Under the pieces are notes generated by a model that had not been told where the DNA came from, ran no database searches, and worked only from the letters and a program-made list of their open reading frames with translations. Below, in pieces: positions 7,022 through 9,005 of a stretch of DNA of 9,005 bases. Within the stretch, counting starts at the first letter, position 1. Each line of letters opens with the position of its first letter. The DNA is from Candidatus Methanophagales archaeon (lineage in GTDB: Archaea; Halobacteriota; Syntropharchaeia; Alkanophagales; Methanospirareceae): contig PIXU01000052.1 of assembly GCA_003601795.1 (NCBI GenBank), positions 1-9,005 on the forward strand, given 5' to 3'. The position numbers and the translations under genes were made by a program.

Positions 7022-7226
7022 CCTTCTCACAAAGGGGCCATCCATCATGCAAGGCAGTGAGAAGACGAAAAGAAGGACTCCAAATGCACTCATAAAAGAG
7101 AAAAGCCCATATCTACTCCAGCATGCTTACAATCCAGTTAACTGGTGCCCTTGGGGAAAAGAGGAGTTTGCACGTGCCAGTGAAGAGAACAAACCTATCT
7201 TCCTCAGTATTGAGGCTGTCCAATAA
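7014..7226 (+). pseudogene. DUF255/YyaL-type thioredoxin-domain protein, truncated by an IS
   Basis: Only the first ~66 codons of what is normally a protein of more than 600 residues remain. The stretch NALIKEKSPYLLQHAYNPVN, then WCPWGKEEF and ENKPIFLSI, is the hallmark N-terminus of the DUF255 (YyaL, SPATA20-like) family. Homology stops at Ile (7209-7211), where the family continues with a GYSTCHWC-type segment holding the thioredoxin CxxC. The last four codons (Glu-Ala-Val-Gln) and the stop come from the inserted element. The fragment lacks its redox motif and the downstream helical domain, so it is very likely non-functional. ATG 7014 overlaps the ferritin-like stop; ATG 7047 (residue 12) is the alternative start. 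The rest of the gene should lie beyond the right edge, after the IS. Confidence 0.85.
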
Positions 7227-7375
7227 TTACCAAACAATCAGCAAATATTATACAATAGTACACACATCTAAAAACGCTTTCTTTCAAATTCAAAGCGCAT
7301 TTATAGCCAGAGCTTTCTCAAATTACAAAAATACCGCTTAGAAGAACACCTAATTTAGTTCCAAGCGAAATAAAA

Positions 7376-7427
7376 CCGAAAAGCTTTTATTATGACATGT
7401 ACAATTATTCTTTGGTTATATAATTAG
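7376..7427 (+). promoter_or_regulatory. Promoter region of the IS transposase
   Basis: Two TATA-like boxes precede the transposase. CCGAAAAGCTTTTATTA (7376-7392) predicts a start near 7414 and a leader with GGAG (7427-7430) and GAGG (7437-7440). GGTTATATAATTA (7414-7426) would start transcription at about 7446, suiting only the internal ATG at 7463. The first has the same AAGCTTTA-like core as the other promoters in this window. Confidence 0.4.
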
Positions 7428-7441
7428 GAGAATGATGAGGA

Positions 7442-7704
7442 ATGGCGGTAAGAAGCGACAAAATGGGGCAGTCGTGGCTATTGCCCCCGGATATTAGTGA
7501 ACTCATACCGGTAGACCATATTTGCTACCTGGTTATTGCAATCGTGAATGGTATAGATGTTAGTGACGTGGAGCAGAAGTACATGTCTGGACCTGGCAAT
7601 CCTGCGTATTTACGCCGGATGCTCTATGCCTCTTCATATCCGGTGAGACCGTTGATGCTGTATGGTCTTCGAGAAAGATAGCAAAGCTCGCTCATGAGAA
7701 TGCT
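7442..7704 (+). pseudogene. IS1182-type transposase, N-terminal fragment (two frames)
   Basis: The N-terminal DUF772-like part of an IS1182 transposase. From ATG 7442 the first frame reads MAVRSDKMGQSWLLPPDISE and on through VDHICYLVIAIVNGIDV to NPAYLRRML. An ATG at 7463 (residue 8) may be the real start. After about 7625 the family sequence is no longer in this frame, but continues one frame earlier as LFISGETVDAVWSSRKIA and KLAHENA up to 7704, including the conserved SSRKIA motif. A one-base deletion (or two-base insertion) between about 7618 and 7650 explains this. In the first frame the protein stops at 7681 after 79 residues. The fragment ends where a 37-bp repeat has been inserted. No slippery sequence is present, so programmed frameshifting is unlikely. 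Confidence 0.8.
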
Positions 7705-8878
7705 GCGAAGCGTTTTTGATAAAACTTTTTCTAAAAGTTTTGTCTACATGTACCTCACCGGGAATGAGAAGCCCGATTTCAGGACGATATGCAATTTTAA
7801 AAAGGAGTGCAAAGACCTAATTGAAAATACGTTCAAGGAAACCGTCACGACTGCCAAAGCGTTGGGAATTTTGGGCCTGGGACATATCTCAACGGATGGC
7901 ACTAAGATGAAAGCCAATGCCTCAAACAATTACACGCTGAGCAAGGAAGAGATAGAGGAGATCAGGAGGATAATAGAGAGAGGGATTGCGATAGACGATG
8001 AGGAAGACAAGCTCTATGGGGACAAGAGGGGCGATGAGCTTCCACCCGAACTCAATACACAGGAGAAGCTTCGCGAGAAGATAAAGGAGATTGAAGAAGC
8101 CTCAGGCAAGAAAATGAAGAACGCGGCGAAGAAGATTATCGAGCAGCATGTGCTTGGCGATGAGCTGCAGAAGGAGCAGATTATTGAAAAGCTCGATAAG
8201 GCGGAAGGGGAGCTAAATAAGAGTGGACAGAGCGCTGTAAGTATAACTGACCCGGAAGCAAGATTTATGAAGAACAAGAAGGAGCGGATCGAACTGTCAT
8301 ACAACCCGCAAATCACCGTAGATCACGATTCGGGGATAATCGTTGCCAATGATGTCACACAGGATTGCACGGATCACGCGCAGTTAGAGCCACAGGTGAA
8401 TAGTACGCTGGAAAACGTGGAGAAACTACCGGAGGGTGCGAAAATGAGCTTTGATAACGGATATTTCAGTGGCCCTAACCTGCGATACCTGGAGACGAAC
8501 GGGTTAGACGGCTATATTCCAGACCGCAAGCAGGCGGGAGAGATGAAGGGAAATAAGCCGAAGGTGAATCTATTCTCAAAGGATTCGTTCGATTATGACG
8601 AAGAAACAGACCAGTTTCTATGCCCCAGTGGTGAGATACTCAGCAGGAAGGGCGAGTATGAGTATAACGGTAAGCAGGTGTATGTCTATTACGGTGCGAA
8701 CTGTGGAGAATGCCCGTTCAGATCGGAGTGCGCCGGTGAAGGCAAAATAAGGACAATCACCAGTGACTGTTACGAGGCAGAACGCCGTAGGATGGCAGCT
8801 AAGATGCGGTCAGAAGCGGGTAAGGAGGAGTACAAGAAGCGTAAGGAGACTGTTGAATGGCTTGCGAAGCGTTTTTGA
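7694..8878 (+). pseudogene. IS1182-type transposase, central DDE fragment
   Basis: A 394-codon open frame carrying the catalytic core of the transposase. Its first 16 codons, from an accidental ATG at 7694, are read through a 37-bp repeat; true homology starts at VYMYLTGNEKPDFRTICNFK (7742). First catalytic Asp is in STDGTKMKANAS (codon 68), second in SFDNGYFSG (codon 254) and the Glu in ETVEW (codon 388), so the DDE triad is present. A charged, coiled-coil-like insertion lies between the first two (codons ~80-190), as is common in IS1182. A Cys cluster (CPSG, CGECPFRSEC) precedes the last helix. The frame ends LAKRF-stop inside the second 37-bp repeat, just after the catalytic Glu. Without its N- and C-terminal parts it is unlikely to transpose. 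Confidence 0.85.
7705..7741 (+). repeat. 37-bp hairpin element, copy 1, inside the transposase
   Basis: Starts GCGAAGCGTTTTTGAT and continues as a perfect 9-bp hairpin AAAACTTTT-TCT-AAAAGTTTT (7721-7741). With the preceding GCT it also forms a small GCT-GCGA-AGC hairpin (7702-7711). It separates KLAHENA (frame 1) from VYMYLTGN (frame 2); deleting exactly 37 bases rejoins the frames. Boundaries are uncertain by about three bases. It shares its first 17 bases exactly with copy 2. Confidence 0.85.
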
Positions 8879-8900
8879 TTAAACTTTTCTAAAAAAGTTT
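8864..8900 (+). repeat. 37-bp hairpin element, copy 2, inside the transposase
   Basis: Starts GCGAAGCGTTTTTGATT and continues as an 8-bp hairpin AAACTTTT-CTAA-AAAAGTTT (8881-8900). The preceding GCTT pairs with AAGC (8860-8870). It separates ETVEWL (frame 2) from IGNIKHN (frame 0); deleting 37 bases rejoins the frames. Same orientation as copy 1, and both sites follow a GAATG(G)CT sequence. Boundaries are uncertain by about three bases. Confidence 0.85.
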
Positions 8901-9005
8901 ATTGGTAACATTAAGCATAATTTGAAGTTTAGGGAGTTTCTGACAAGAGGGATAGAAAACGTGCGGATAGAGCATAATCTTGTATGCACGGCTCATAATC
9001 TGAAG
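8901..9005 (+). pseudogene. IS1182-type transposase, C-terminal fragment
   Basis: Immediately after the second 37-bp repeat the protein resumes in a third frame as IGNIKHNLKFREFLTRGIEN, then VRIEHNLVCTAHNLK, and is still open at the window end. This is the conserved closing segment of IS1182/IS5-like transposases (…FGxIKxxxxFRxFLxRG…HNL), which normally follows the VEW of the catalytic Glu directly. It has no start codon of its own and is recognisable only as the tail of the broken gene. Confidence 0.8.

Larger units (their letters stand above)
7212..9005 (+). mobile_element. IS1182-like insertion sequence, right end outside the window
   Basis: The left boundary is set by the break in DUF255 homology after 7211; the element then starts GAGGCTGTCCAATAATTACC, which resembles IS1182-family ends (GGCTGTC-like). 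A non-coding lead of about 230 bp (7212-7441) holds a 6-bp inverted repeat CGCTTT/AAAGCG (7275-7280 and 7292-7297) and the transposase promoter; I see no gene in it. The transposase occupies the rest and is broken in at least three places. The right terminal repeat and any target duplication are not visible because the transposase C-terminus still continues at 9005. The element is therefore a dead or trans-complemented copy. Confidence 0.8.

Noticed and set aside
7264..7297. Possible third, inverted copy of the 37-bp element (ATCTAAAAACGCTT) in the IS leader
   Set aside because: About 13 bases resemble the reverse complement of the element, but the A/T hairpin half is missing and the region instead forms its own CGCTTT/AAAGCG repeat. 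The match is too short in an A/T-rich region.
7226..7441. A small gene or RNA in the IS leader
   Set aside because: Open frames here are short, overlap the DUF255 remnant and the IS end, and lack any ribosome site or family motif. Nothing resembles a tRNA or a known structured RNA.
7610..7650. Programmed -1 frameshift in the transposase
   Set aside because: The frame change is in the right sense, but there is no slippery heptamer or following pseudoknot, and the two further disruptions downstream show that the gene is decayed.
7702..7741. Archaeal bulge-helix-bulge intron or ribosomal bypass element
   Set aside because: Flanking exon bases do not pair to form a clear bulge-helix-bulge, and take-off and landing codons do not match (GCT versus GTC; CTT versus ATT). 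Kept only as a remote alternative to a mobile repeat.
7705..8900. CRISPR-like repeats
   Set aside because: Only two copies, 1.1 kb apart, with coding sequence between; there is no spacer array and no cas gene.

Overview
The window looks archaeal, most likely from a methanogen-related euryarchaeon of the Methanomicrobia/ANME-1 type. This is inferred from AT-rich TATA boxes (repeatedly AAGCTTTA-like) placed one TFB/TBP footprint upstream of starts with very short or no leaders, from few clear Shine-Dalgarno sites, and from the gene content (archaeal chorismate-lyase-like protein, archaeal DnaJ, an IS1182-type transposase of a kind I associate with ANME archaea). No marker gene fixes the lineage.

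Layout. (1) 1-65, minus: N-terminus of an unidentified gene running off the left edge. (2) 122-1840, minus: a large secreted protein with a signal peptide and three globular regions joined by Pro/Thr-rich linkers; its promoter has a nine-base G tract between TATA box and expected transcription start. (3) 1966-3105, plus: DnaJ (Hsp40) with all four zinc-finger motifs, without dnaK or grpE beside it. (4) 3132-3734, plus: chorismate-lyase-like protein. (5) 3900-5846, plus: cytoplasmic S9-family serine peptidase with an intact catalytic triad. (6) 5852-6586, minus: COG1926-type phosphoribosyltransferase, convergent with the peptidase (5 bp apart) and divergent from the next gene (9 bp between start codons, inside an imperfect palindrome). 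(7) 6596-7021, plus: small ferritin-like di-iron protein. (8) 7014-7211, plus: first ~66 codons of a DUF255/YyaL-type thioredoxin-domain protein, cut off just before its CxxC motif by (9) an IS1182-like insertion sequence from about 7212 to beyond the right edge.

The transposase of this IS is itself broken. Besides a small indel near 7620-7650, it carries two copies of a 37-bp hairpin-forming element (7705-7741 and 8864-8900). Both lie in the same orientation and the same codon phase, and each ends the frame with the same Ala-Lys-Arg-Phe-stop tail. Removing both 37-mers in silico gives one continuous reading frame from about 7626 to the window end. This nested structure (a short repeat inside an IS inside a housekeeping-type gene) is the most interesting signal here; it looks like a tiny non-autonomous mobile repeat, caught in a target whose uninterrupted sequence can be inferred.

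Functionally the window is a mix of stress and protein-quality genes (DnaJ, S9 peptidase, ferritin-like protein, DUF255 remnant) and metabolic genes (chorismate-lyase-like, phosphoribosyltransferase), with no single pathway. No RNA genes or CRISPR were seen, and no gene-free stretch exceeds 300 bp.
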